Assembly (NCBI GenBank): GCA_021828105.1
Contig: JAKATG010000016.1
Coordinates: 62,001-126,000, forward strand
DNA from: Taklimakanibacter sp021828105
GTDB lineage: Bacteria > Pseudomonadota > Alphaproteobacteria > Rhizobiales > Aestuariivirgaceae
Length of the DNA stretch: 64,000 bases
Reading direction: 5' to 3'
Below, piece after piece: positions 1 through 7,685 of the stretch (positions are counted from its first letter, which is position 1; every line of letters begins with the position of its first letter). Both the position numbers and the translations under genes were made by a program. Below the pieces are notes generated by a model. The model was not told the DNA's origin and did not search any database. It worked only from the letters and a program-made list of their open reading frames with translations.

Positions 1-1
1 G

Positions 2-832
2 AACGACGCCGCCATCCTCGGAATAGGCGCCGCTGGGATGACCATCCTCATCATGGCAGGTGCCTTCGACCTCTCGGTGACGGCGATCATGGGGCTCGCC
101 CCCTTGGTGGCGCTCATCTATTTCGGCGACATGCCGGGACCGGTGATGGTGCTGGTGTCGGTCCTCGCCGGCGCTCTATGTGGCCTTGTCAACGGGCTGA
201 TCGTGACACGCGGCCGTGTCGTGCCTTTCGTGGCGACCCTCGGTACGCTGTTCGCCTTCACCTCCATCGCCTACATCATCTCCAACGGCACGTCGGTCTA
301 TGTGTCCAACGCATTCGTGATGGATCTCGCCGGCGGGCGCCTTTTTGACGTCATCCCCTACAGTTTCGTCATCATGCTGGTGGTTTTCCTGCTCTGTCAC
401 CTGTTCCTGCGCCACCTGCATATTGGCCGTTGGATCCGCGCCGCGGGCAGCAACCTCCGCGCCGCCCATGTCAGCGGCATTGATCTCCGGCGCGTCTATC
501 TGCTGTTGTTCGTGATGTCCGGCGTCCTGACCGGCCTCGCCGGCATTCTGTTGACCGGCTATCTCGCCTCGGCGATCGCCACCCAGGCCACGAACTACAA
601 TCTCAACGCCATCGCCGCCGTGGTGGTCGGCGGCACCGCCCTTGCCGGCGGACGCGGCACTTTGCTCGGCACGGCGGCGGCAGCACTTTTGTTCGCGATG
701 GTCAACAACGCGCTGATCCTGCTCGGCGTGAGCTCTTACTACCAGTATCTGGCGACCGGCATCATTCTGATCCTGGCGCTCGTTCTGGGCCTCATCGGAT
801 TCGGCGGCCGCCTCCCCATCCGCGACAGCTGA
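2..832 (+). CDS. Sugar ABC transporter permease, RbsC-like (5' end cut off by window)
   Basis: This is an inner-membrane permease of a carbohydrate ABC importer of the ribose/xylose (BPD_transp_2) family. The reading frame is open from base 2, and the residues before the first in-window Met (base 38) continue the family motif GMTILIMAGAFDLSV, so the N-terminal part lies upstream. Several hydrophobic segments alternate with short loops. The conserved cytoplasmic loop ending in LNAIAAVVVGGTALAGGRG, which contacts the ATPase, is intact near residue 200 of the visible part. The gene is followed after 45 bases by a sugar-phosphate-isomerase-like gene on the same strand, which suggests a sugar or polyol uptake-and-catabolism operon whose ATPase and binding protein are outside the window. 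The substrate cannot be read from the sequence. Confidence 0.9.
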   Translation, partial: NDAAILGIGAAGMTILIMAGAFDLSVTAIMGLAPLVALIYFGDMPGPVMVLVSVLAGALCGLVNGLIVTRGRVVPFVATLGTLFAFTSIAYIISNGTSVYVSNAFVMDLAGGRLFDVIPYSFVIMLVVFLLCHLFLRHLHIGRWIRAAGSNLRAAHVSGIDLRRVYLLLFVMSGVLTGLAGILLTGYLASAIATQATNYNLNAIAAVVVGGTALAGGRGTLLGTAAAALLFAMVNNALILLGVSSYYQYLATGIILILALVLGLIGFGGRLPIRDS

Positions 833-877
833 GCTTCCATCTCCTTATGTGCCTCTCACACCGACCGGAGCCCTCAC

Positions 878-1737
878 ATGCCCAACCTTCGTTCCGACCT
901 CGTTTTTGCCATGCCGTTCTCCAACGTGCTGCATCTGCCCTTTGCCGACAAGGTCAAGGCGACGCGCCTCGCCGGCCTGCGGCAAATGACGATCCAGCCC
1001 CAGGAGGTGCTGAAGCTTGTCGCCGAGGGGCTGTCGATCGCCGACATGAAATCGATTGCCGCCGATGGCGGCATCGAGATCGGACGTCTCGACCCGCTGT
1101 GCCCATGGGTGCCTGATTGGCGTCCGACCAACTTCGGCGCCGACTATGCCCGCGCGCACGACATCTCGCCCAAGGTGTTCTTCGATCTTTGCGACGAGCT
1201 TGGCTGCAGGTATATGAGCTTGAACGCGACCTTCCCGGCGAGCCGCTACACGAACGAGCAGATTACTGGCTTCTATGCCGAGATCTGTCGCCAGGCCGCT
1301 GAGCATGGCGTGACCTGCGACCTCGAATGCATCCCGATGTGGGGCGTTGTCAGCCTCGAACAGGGGTGGAAGATCCTGAAGGCCTCGGGCGCGAAGAATG
1401 GTGGATTCGTCTTCGATTGCACGCATTTCACCCGCAGCAATCCCTCGCTCGAGACGTTGCGGCAAATTCCGGGCAACCTGTCCACTGCGTCCAGCTCTGC
1501 GACGGCCATGTCCCGCTGCGGCCGGGCGTCACGCTGGAACTGGAATGTTTCGAGCGGCTGTGGCCGGGGGAGGGTGACTTCGCGATCTCCGCCATCCTCG
1601 ACACGCTCGATGAGAGAGGCGGGCTCATGCAGATCGGGCCGGAAGTGTTCTCCGCCAGCCTGGCGACCAAGTCGGCGGAGGAGGTTGCCGACCTGTCGCG
1701 CCGGTCGCTGCTTCAGTACGAGGCCCTGACGGCTTAG
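878..1737 (+). pseudogene. Sugar phosphate isomerase/epimerase-like TIM barrel, frameshifted
   Basis: The start ATG at 878 has GGAG nine bases upstream. The first ~199 residues (MPNLRSDLVFAMPFSN... to LETLRQIPG) resemble xylose-isomerase-like TIM-barrel proteins (AP endonuclease 2 family). These act as sugar-phosphate isomerases, epimerases or inosose dehydratases on divalent metals; DLECIPMW and FVFDCTHF look like barrel strands with metal-ligand Glu and Asp. After base 1474 the frame is lost. The expected C-terminus (PVHCVQLCDGHVP... to LLQYEALTA, stop 1735-1737) continues in the frame one base back. One extra base at about 1474 would restore a single ~286-residue protein. It is either a real inactivating deletion or a sequencing error. 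The upstream sugar permease makes a catabolic role for the intact gene likely. Confidence 0.75.
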
Positions 1738-2987
1738 AACACCGCGCAGCCCGGCAGGCCGCAGGACAGCAGGCGGTCGGAAGGGAAGTTGGTGATGATC
1801 TCGCAGCCATTCTTGGTCACCACGACTTCCTCCTCGATGCGGGCCGCACCGCTTCCGTCTTCGGCGCCCTTCCACGTCTCGAGCGCGAACACCATGCCCT
1901 CCTGCAGAGGCGTGTTCTGTCCCCGGAAGCGCTTGGAGAAGATCGGGCGCTCCCACAGCGACAGGCCAACGCCATGGCCGTATTGCAGCAAGAAGGCTTC
2001 CGCCTCGTCGCGGTAACCAAATTCCTGGGCATCGGGCCATACCGCCGCGACCTCATCGGGGGTTATGCCCGGACGGATCATGTCGATCGAGGCGCTGAGC
2101 CATTTGGAGGCGGTCTCATAGGCATCGATCTGCGCATTATTGGGCTCGCCGCAGATGAAAGTGCGGTAGTAGCAGGTGCGGTAGCCGTTGTAGGAATGCA
2201 TGATGTCGAGGAAGATCATGTCTCCCGGCTGGATCATACGGTCGGAGAAGGTGTGCGAATGCGGCCGGCCGCGCTGGCCCGATACGGAATTCACGCATTC
2301 GACGCGCTCCGAGCCCATGCGGAACAGGCGGTCATTGGCGATCGCCACCAGCTCGTTTTCCTTGGTGCCGGGACGGATGGCGCGGGCGATATCGACATAG
2401 GTTGCATCGACCATGGCCGCCGCCATCTTCAAGAGCTCGATCTCGTCCGTGGTCTTGATCTCGCGCGCGTCGAGCAGCGCCTGCTGCCCGTCGACGACCT
2501 CGATGCCTTCCTTTTCCAGGGCCCGCAGCATGCCGAGCTCCATCAGGTCGATGCCGAGCGGCTCCTTCTCGATGCCGTAATGGACCAGCGCCTTCTTGAT
2601 CTGCCGGGCGAAATCGCGCTGCACGTTCATGTGCGGCGGGATGGCGCCCTGCATGGTGGTGAGCGGTGCCGCGACATTGTCGGCGATCCAGGGCGAAGAC
2701 ACGCGCTTGGCCGGCGGTGCCGGGTCCCACAGGAAGGGCGATCCTTCGACCGGGCACAGCGCATAGCGGATGAACTTGTCGCGCGCCCATTCGCCGATAT
2801 GGGTGGCGGTCACATAGCGGATATTGTCGAAGTTGAAGCACAGCACGGCGCCGAGGCCGGCATGCCTGATCGCCTTCTGGGCGCGGGCGAGGCGGTCCTT
2901 GGAGAGCCGGCTGTAATTGACGCCTTGCTCCCAGTCCTTCGCCATTTGTCCCCAGGACGCCGTGGAATGAGGGCTGTTGTATTTCAT
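1734..2987 (-). CDS. M24 family peptidase-like protein (Xaa-Pro peptidase/DddP-like), one metal ligand changed
   Basis: This 417-residue protein has the pita-bread M24 fold. It has an N-terminal creatinase-like domain (residues ~25-170, including FDNIRYVTATHIGEWARDKF) and a C-terminal catalytic domain. The five dimetal ligands of aminopeptidase P align to D261, C272, H338, E370 and E385. The second aspartate is therefore a cysteine, while the spacing of 11 residues is kept. The start ATG at 2987 has GGAGGAG upstream; an open frame further upstream overlaps E2 and is rejected. It is the last gene of the E1alpha-E1beta-E2 operon. Its stop overlaps the convergent stop of the upstream isomerase-like gene. 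M24 relatives include prolidases, creatinase, ectoine hydrolase and the DMSP lyase DddP, so the reaction is unknown. The operon suggests it releases or processes the substrate of the dehydrogenase complex. Confidence 0.8.
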   Translation of the reverse strand: MKYNSPHSTASWGQMAKDWEQGVNYSRLSKDRLARAQKAIRHAGLGAVLCFNFDNIRYVTATHIGEWARDKFIRYALCPVEGSPFLWDPAPPAKRVSSPWIADNVAAPLTTMQGAIPPHMNVQRDFARQIKKALVHYGIEKEPLGIDLMELGMLRALEKEGIEVVDGQQALLDAREIKTTDEIELLKMAAAMVDATYVDIARAIRPGTKENELVAIANDRLFRMGSERVECVNSVSGQRGRPHSHTFSDRMIQPGDMIFLDIMHSYNGYRTCYYRTFICGEPNNAQIDAYETASKWLSASIDMIRPGITPDEVAAVWPDAQEFGYRDEAEAFLLQYGHGVGLSLWERPIFSKRFRGQNTPLQEGMVFALETWKGAEDGSGAARIEEEVVVTKNGCEIITNFPSDRLLSCGLPGCAVF

Positions 2988-3030
2988 AGACTGGGGCTCC
3001 TCCGCCTTCGTTTCATATGCTGCGAACGGA

Positions 3031-4284
3031 TCAGGCGAGCTCGGCCGCCCAATCGCGCTCCTCGATGATGGTTTTGAGGTGTGACAGGAACGCCGCCGAA
3101 TAGGCGCCGTCGAAGGCACGGTGATCGAAGCTCTGGCCGACCATGCCGGTGAGCCGCGGCGCGACGAAGGCGCCCTGCGGTGTCTCCACCACCGCCGGGC
3201 GGAGCCGGATCGCATCGCTCGACAGGATGGCGACTTGCGGCGCATTGATGATCGGGGCCGTGAAGGCGGTGCCGAAAGCGCCGTTGTTGGACAGCGAATA
3301 GGTGCCGTCGGCAAAATCATCGCTCGTCAATTTGCCGCCGCGGGCCTTGTCGACTTGCCGGCCGATGGCCTTGGCGAGACCGGGGAGCGTAAGGTCATCG
3401 GCATTGCGCACCACGGGGACGACAAGCCCGTTATGCGACAGGTCGACGGCGATGCCGAGATTGATCTGCGACGCCAAGGTCAGCGAGTCGCTGGTGAGCT
3501 GGGCATTGATCTGCGGGAATTTCCGCAATGCGATGCAGGCGGCGCGCGCGATGAAGGGCAGATAGGTCAGGGAAAATCCAGTCGCGGCCTTGAACTTTTC
3601 CTTGGCCTTGGAGCGAGCGGTTTCGACGCCGGTGAAATCGACCTCGATGGCCTGGAAGACATGCGGGATGGTCTGCCAGTTCTTCTGAAGGCGCTCGCCG
3701 GTGCGCTTGCGAATGGTATTGAGCTGGAAGACGCCGCCGGGCGACGGCAAGGCAGGCGAGGCCGCCACTGGAGCCGCAGCCAATGCCGTGCGCACGTCGC
3801 TTTGCGAAATCTTGGCGCGTCCGGCATTGGAAACGGTCATGGCGATCGCTTCGACATCAAGCCCGTTCTGGGCGATCAGCCGGCGGGCCAGGGGGGTGAT
3901 GCGCACACCTTGCGGCCCCTTCGCCCTCCCGTAGATTTCCTGAGGGGTCGAAACCTCTTCGAAGGGGGACCGCATCGCCGCGGGCTCATGCCTTGCGGGG
4001 GGAAGGGCAGGGGCGGCTTTCGGTGATTCGACGGCAGTCTTTCCGCCGTCGGCGCCGATCACCGCCACGATGGCGCCGACCTTGGCGACCTCGCCGGCCT
4101 TGACGCGGATTTGCCCCAGCTTGCCGGCGGCGATCGCTTGCACCTCCATGGTGACCTTGTCGGTTTCGATCTCGAACAGATTGTCGCCTTCCCTGACCTC
4201 GTCGCCCTCCGACTTGAGCCAGGCCACGATCTTGCCTTCGGCAACGGTCTCGCCGAGCTGCGGCATCAGGACGTCGATGCTCAT
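3031..4284 (-). CDS. 2-oxoacid dehydrogenase complex, E2 dihydrolipoyl acyltransferase
   Basis: This cytoplasmic E2 core of 417 residues moves the acyl group from E1-bound ThDP to CoA. The domains in order are a lipoyl domain (residues 1-75, lipoyl lysine K43 in ETDKVTME), a short linker, a peripheral-subunit-binding domain (~125-165, RITPLARRLIAQNGLDV), and a catalytic acyltransferase domain (~185-417) with the active-site H388 and D392 in HRAFDG. The start ATG overlaps the E1beta stop by four bases, which implies translational coupling. There is one lipoyl domain only, as in acetoin or branched-chain type complexes. No E3 (dihydrolipoamide dehydrogenase) gene lies in the window, so E3 is presumably shared with another complex. 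The substrate is not clear from sequence. Confidence 0.9.
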   Translation of the reverse strand: MSIDVLMPQLGETVAEGKIVAWLKSEGDEVREGDNLFEIETDKVTMEVQAIAAGKLGQIRVKAGEVAKVGAIVAVIGADGGKTAVESPKAAPALPPARHEPAAMRSPFEEVSTPQEIYGRAKGPQGVRITPLARRLIAQNGLDVEAIAMTVSNAGRAKISQSDVRTALAAAPVAASPALPSPGGVFQLNTIRKRTGERLQKNWQTIPHVFQAIEVDFTGVETARSKAKEKFKAATGFSLTYLPFIARAACIALRKFPQINAQLTSDSLTLASQINLGIAVDLSHNGLVVPVVRNADDLTLPGLAKAIGRQVDKARGGKLTSDDFADGTYSLSNNGAFGTAFTAPIINAPQVAILSSDAIRLRPAVVETPQGAFVAPRLTGMVGQSFDHRAFDGAYSAAFLSHLKTIIEERDWAAELA

Positions 4285-5270
4285 CTTGCCGATCCGTTCA
4301 TGACGCGCGCGATGCGCTCGACGATGCGCGGTGCGTTGGGCAGCGCCAGGTCCTCGAGGTGGTCGGCGGCCGGCAGCGGAATATGTGGCGTGGTGATGCG
4401 CACGATCGGCCCGTCGAGGTCCCAGAAGGCTTCATCGGCCACGATCGAGGCGATCTCGGCGCCCCAGCCGCACAGACGTGGATTCTCCTCGACGGTGAAC
4501 AGCCGGCCGGTCTTGGCGACCGAGCTCAGGATCGTATTGGTGTCGAGCGGCACGAGCGAGCGCACATCGATGACCTCGCAGTCGATGCCATGCTCGGCGG
4601 CGAGCGTCTGCGCGGCCTCGAGCGCTCGCGGCACCATGAGGGCCAGCGCCACGATGGTGGCATCCTTGCCCGGCCGCAGGATCTTCGCCGTTCCGAGCGT
4701 GTCGACGATCTCGCCCTCCGGAACCTCGCCTTTCACCGCATAGAGCGACTTGTGCTCGTGAAAGATCACCGGATTGTCGTCGCGCACGGCGGCCGCCATG
4801 AGGCCGATGACATCGACCGGCGAGGAGGGCGCCACGACCTTGAGGCCGGGGATCATCATCGTCCAGTTCTCGATCGACTGCGAGTGCTGCGCACCGAAGC
4901 GCGCGCCGCCGCCATTGCCGGTCCGCACGACGAGCGGGCAGCCGAGCTGGCCGGCGGTCATGTAGCGCAGCTTGGGGAATTCGTTGGCGATGAAGTCGAA
5001 GCACACGGCGGCGAAGTCGGAGAACATGATCTCGGCGATCGGCCGGAGACCGGTCATCGCGGCCCCCATCGCGGCGCCCAGGATCGCCTGTTCGGAGATC
5101 GGCGTATCGCGCACGCGCAAGCCCCCGAACTGTTCGTAAAGACCGACCGTCGCCTTGAACACGCCGCCGGCCTTGGCCACATCCTCGCCAAGGAACACGA
5201 CTTTCGTGTCGCGCTCCATTTCCTGTGCGATGGCACGTGTGACTGCGTCGCGATAGGTCAGTTCCGCCAC
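4281..5270 (-). CDS. 2-oxoacid dehydrogenase complex, E1 beta subunit
   Basis: This is the ThDP-dependent transketolase-like beta subunit (329 residues) of an alpha2-beta2 E1. It carries the usual sequence order: ELTYRDAVTRAIAQEM at the N-terminus, FLGEDVAKAGGVFK, the pyrimidine-domain PISEQAILGAAMGAA, the RTGNGGGARFGAQHSQS loop, and the C-terminal transketolase domain with EVIDVRSLVPLD. The start is taken as GTG at 5270, which gives the normal family N-terminus and overlaps the end of E1alpha by 13 bases. A longer in-frame extension is antisense-like noise. Its place between E1alpha and E2 fits a standard catabolic complex of the acetoin/branched-chain 2-oxoacid group. Which of these it is cannot be decided here. 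Confidence 0.9.
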   Translation of the reverse strand: MAELTYRDAVTRAIAQEMERDTKVVFLGEDVAKAGGVFKATVGLYEQFGGLRVRDTPISEQAILGAAMGAAMTGLRPIAEIMFSDFAAVCFDFIANEFPKLRYMTAGQLGCPLVVRTGNGGGARFGAQHSQSIENWTMMIPGLKVVAPSSPVDVIGLMAAAVRDDNPVIFHEHKSLYAVKGEVPEGEIVDTLGTAKILRPGKDATIVALALMVPRALEAAQTLAAEHGIDCEVIDVRSLVPLDTNTILSSVAKTGRLFTVEENPRLCGWGAEIASIVADEAFWDLDGPIVRITTPHIPLPAADHLEDLALPNAPRIVERIARVMNGSAR

Positions 5271-6286
5271 GACCAGCCTCCATCGGCATAGACATCGGCG
5301 GTGAGCTGGTCGACTGGCGCCGGGGGAGCCGCCTTGCAGGCCTCGGTCGCGGCGTCCACTTTGCGCTTGCTCTCGGCTTCGATGGCGGCGATCTGCTCCT
5401 GGCTTATTCCGAACTCGAGGAGGCGCTTGCGGTAGAGCTTGATGGGGTCCTTCTCCAGCCATCTCTCCAGCTCACCGGGCGGACGGTATTTCGCCGGATC
5501 GGCGCGCGAATGACCGGAATGGCGGTAGGTGAGGCACTCGATCAGCGAGGGTCCTCCGCCGGAGCGTGCCTTGGCGAAGGCCTGGAGTGCCGTGCGATGG
5601 ACCGCATCGGCATCGTTGCCGTCGATGATGATACGCTCGAGCCCATAGGCCGAGGCCCGATCGGCCGCCGGATGCTCGACGGCGGTCACCTCGCCGATCG
5701 GCGTATATTCCATGTAGAGGTTGTTTTCGCAGATGAAGACAACCGGCAGCTTCCAGACCGCGGCGAAATTGAGCGCTTCATGGAAGGCGCCGATATTGGT
5801 GGTACCGTCGCCGAAGAAGCAGACCGACACGTCCTTGTCGCCGAGATATTGCGCGCGCCAGGCCGCACCGCAGGCGATGGGCAAATGCGCGCCGATGATG
5901 GCATAGGAGCCCATCACGCCATGTTCGGCCGATGTCAGATGCATCGAGCCGCCCTTGCCGCGCATCAGTCCGTTGTCGCGCAGCATGAGCTCGCCGAGAA
6001 CCTTTTCCATGGAGACGCCGCGCGCCAATGTGTGAGCATGCCCGCGATAGGTGCAAAACGACTTGTCGCCGGGCTGCATGGCCGTCGCCACGCCCGCCGC
6101 GACCGCTTCCTGCCCGAGCGAGAGATGGCTGGTGCCCTTGATCAGATTTTGGAAGAAGAGGTCGTTGGCGCGCTTTTCGCAGTCGCGGATTTCGACCTGC
6201 AGACGGAAGATTTCCAGGCGGACATCCTGGCCGATATCGTCATTGGCCAAATGCTCGGTTGAAACAACTTTCGTTTTTGATGCCAT
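5258..6286 (-). CDS. 2-oxoacid dehydrogenase complex, E1 alpha subunit
   Basis: This is the ThDP-binding alpha subunit (342 residues) of the E1 component, which decarboxylates a 2-oxoacid or diketone. The ThDP motif GDG(TTNIGAFHEAL...)ENN is present near the middle of the chain. SFCTYRGHAHTLARG and the phosphorylation-loop-like YRHSGHSRADPAKYR segment are typical of acetoin/pyruvate-type E1 alpha chains. The chosen start is ATG at 6286; an in-frame ATG at 6340 would add 18 residues of poor family fit. It is the first gene of a leftward operon (E1alpha, E1beta, E2, M24 protein). A 203-base divergent promoter region separates it from the SDR gene. An inverted repeat (6316-6338) lies 30 bases upstream and may be an operator. 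Confidence 0.9.
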   Translation of the reverse strand: MASKTKVVSTEHLANDDIGQDVRLEIFRLQVEIRDCEKRANDLFFQNLIKGTSHLSLGQEAVAAGVATAMQPGDKSFCTYRGHAHTLARGVSMEKVLGELMLRDNGLMRGKGGSMHLTSAEHGVMGSYAIIGAHLPIACGAAWRAQYLGDKDVSVCFFGDGTTNIGAFHEALNFAAVWKLPVVFICENNLYMEYTPIGEVTAVEHPAADRASAYGLERIIIDGNDADAVHRTALQAFAKARSGGGPSLIECLTYRHSGHSRADPAKYRPPGELERWLEKDPIKLYRKRLLEFGISQEQIAAIEAESKRKVDAATEACKAAPPAPVDQLTADVYADGGWSWRN

Positions 6287-6315
6287 TTGGTGACGTCCGT
6301 TCCCCGCTTGTCGCG

Positions 6316-6338
6316 GACCATGCCAAAGTCGCATGGTC
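6316..6338. promoter_or_regulatory. Inverted repeat in the divergent E1alpha/SDR promoter region
   Basis: Perfect 8-base arms GACCATGC (6316-6323) and GCATGGTC (6331-6338) are separated by seven bases. The repeat sits 30 bases upstream of the E1alpha start and 152 bases upstream of the SDR start. It could be a transcription-factor operator or a 5'-leader hairpin. No regulator gene is adjacent. No convincing promoter hexamers could be assigned. Confidence 0.4.
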
Positions 6339-6489
6339 AAATCGCCTCAAAAGATTCTCAATTTGGACATCGATTTGCGACGGGCGAGGGGGCCACCCCA
6401 TTGCTCATTCTGGATAAATTTGATCTTTCGGTACCCGCATAACTGTGTTTGAAGGTCCTGCGACCGGCTCGAGGAGGAAGGAAAAAAGG

Positions 6490-7209
6490 ATGGGCAAACT
6501 TGACGGCAAGATCGCGCTCGTGACGGGCGCCGCACAGGGAATCGGCCGCGCGGTGGCGGAACTTTTCGCAGAGGAGGGTGCCACCGTCTATGCGGGCGAC
6601 GTCAAGCCCGTCGCCGCCGCACAGCGGATCACGCCGGTCACGCTCGACGTGACCAGCGCGAAGGGCTGGGCAAGCGCCGTCGATACGATCGTGGCGAAGC
6701 ATGGCAAGCTCGATATTCTCATCAATAATGCCGGTATCGTGCGCGCCTACGGCCAGGTGCTCGACACCGAGCTTGACGATTTCACCACTGTGGTTTCAGT
6801 CAACCTGACCGGGACATTCATCGGCATGAAGGCGGCCATCCCCGCCATGCGCAAGGCCGGCAAGGGCTCGATCGTGAATTTCTCCTCGATCTGGGGCAAT
6901 GTTGGCGTCGGCGGTGCTGCCGCCTACAGCGCCGGCAAGGGTGGGGTGCGCAACCTCACCAAAAACGCCGCCGTCAGCTATGCGGCGGAGAACATCAGGG
7001 TGAATTCGGTCCATCCGGGACTGATCCGCACGCCGCTGGTCGAAGCCCAATCGGACGAGATGAATGCCGGCATCATCGCGGCGACGCCGATGGGGCGCAT
7101 GGGCACCCCGCGCGAGGTCGCCAATGTTTGTCTTTTCCTCGCCAGCGACGATTCCTCCTTCGTGACCGGCAGCGAGCTGGTTGTCGACGGCGGCTATCTC
7201 GCGCAGTGA
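6490..7209 (+). CDS. Short-chain dehydrogenase/reductase
   Basis: This classical SDR (239 residues) uses NAD(P)H to interconvert an alcohol and a ketone in the cytoplasm. It has the cofactor motif TGAAQGIG (residues ~12-19), NNAG, the catalytic serine in NFSSIWG and the YxxxK pair in YSAGKGG, and ends with the common FVTGSELVVDGGY. The aspartate in YAGDVK after the second strand suggests NAD rather than NADP. The start ATG at 6490 lies behind GAGGAGGAAGG; an earlier in-frame ATG has no such site. It is divergent from the 2-oxoacid dehydrogenase operon and 23 bases ahead of a cupin gene. It may make the keto substrate used by the complex. Confidence 0.85.
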   Translation: MGKLDGKIALVTGAAQGIGRAVAELFAEEGATVYAGDVKPVAAAQRITPVTLDVTSAKGWASAVDTIVAKHGKLDILINNAGIVRAYGQVLDTELDDFTTVVSVNLTGTFIGMKAAIPAMRKAGKGSIVNFSSIWGNVGVGGAAAYSAGKGGVRNLTKNAAVSYAAENIRVNSVHPGLIRTPLVEAQSDEMNAGIIAATPMGRMGTPREVANVCLFLASDDSSFVTGSELVVDGGYLAQ

Positions 7210-7232
7210 CGGTCACAGAGAGGATAAACACC

Positions 7233-7625
7233 ATGAATGTCATGAATGCCAAGGTTGAGCCGACCATCGAGCATGGCGGCACGTGCCATACTTATTTTAT
7301 GATCCCGAAAGAGGCGATGCGTACCGAAACCGATGGCTCTTACCTCGAATATGTCGCAGAGTTCGAGATTGCGGCAGGCTCGCATCTCGAGCCGCACCGT
7401 CACGATACGCATGAATTCTACTATGTGCTCAAAGGCAAGGCTCTCATGCAGATTGGCGCCGACAAGCGTGAAGTGACGCCGGGCGACCTCATCCATATTC
7501 CAGCGAACGAAGTGCACTCGATTGCGCCGGTTGGCGGCCCGGTGCGCTGCCTCGCTTTCGCCGCGAGCTTCCTGCCGCCGGGTGGTGCCGGGACGGAAGC
7601 GGAGAAAGCCGAATTGCCGACCTGA
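7233..7625 (+). CDS. Small cupin-domain protein
   Basis: This is a single-domain cupin of 130 residues. Cupin motif 1 is GSHLEPHRHDTHEFYYVLKG, with metal-ligand candidates His, His, Glu. Motif 2 is PGDLIHIPANEVHSI, with the last His ligand. The start ATG at 7233 follows AGAGAGGATAA; the gene lies 23 bases after the SDR, so the two are probably co-transcribed. Cupins of this size may be isomerases, dioxygenases or ligand sensors, so no reaction is assigned. A strong hairpin follows 27 bases after the stop. Confidence 0.8.
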   Translation: MNVMNAKVEPTIEHGGTCHTYFMIPKEAMRTETDGSYLEYVAEFEIAAGSHLEPHRHDTHEFYYVLKGKALMQIGADKREVTPGDLIHIPANEVHSIAPVGGPVRCLAFAASFLPPGGAGTEAEKAELPT

Positions 7626-7651
7626 TGAATGCCATCACCCAAGGATTGCCT

Positions 7652-7684
7652 AGGTGCGGGCCTGACGAAGCCAGGCCCGCACCT
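7652..7684. terminator. Bidirectional terminator hairpin
   Basis: A perfect 13-bp stem (AGGTGCGGGCCTG, 7652-7664, with its complement at 7672-7684) encloses a seven-base loop. It lies in the 60-base gap between convergent genes: the cupin ends at 7625 and the sugar-binding protein ends at 7686. There is no long T tract, so its strength as an intrinsic terminator is inferred from position and stem stability. Confidence 0.7.
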
Positions 7685-7685
7685 G

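Noticed and set aside
2988..3320. Upstream in-frame extension of the M24 gene at 1734-2987
   Set aside because: It overlaps the end of the E2 gene, its sequence is Arg/Ser-rich shadow-like, and a strong GGAGGAG site marks the ATG at 2987.
5271..5462. N-terminal extension of E1beta
   Set aside because: It runs antiparallel in frame through the real E1alpha C-terminus and has no family similarity; GTG 5270 gives the normal start.
6364..6378. Sigma-54-like promoter (GG-N10-GC with TTGC) upstream of the SDR
   Set aside because: The -24 element reads TGGACA rather than TGGCAC, and no sigma-54 activator gene is nearby; the match is too weak.
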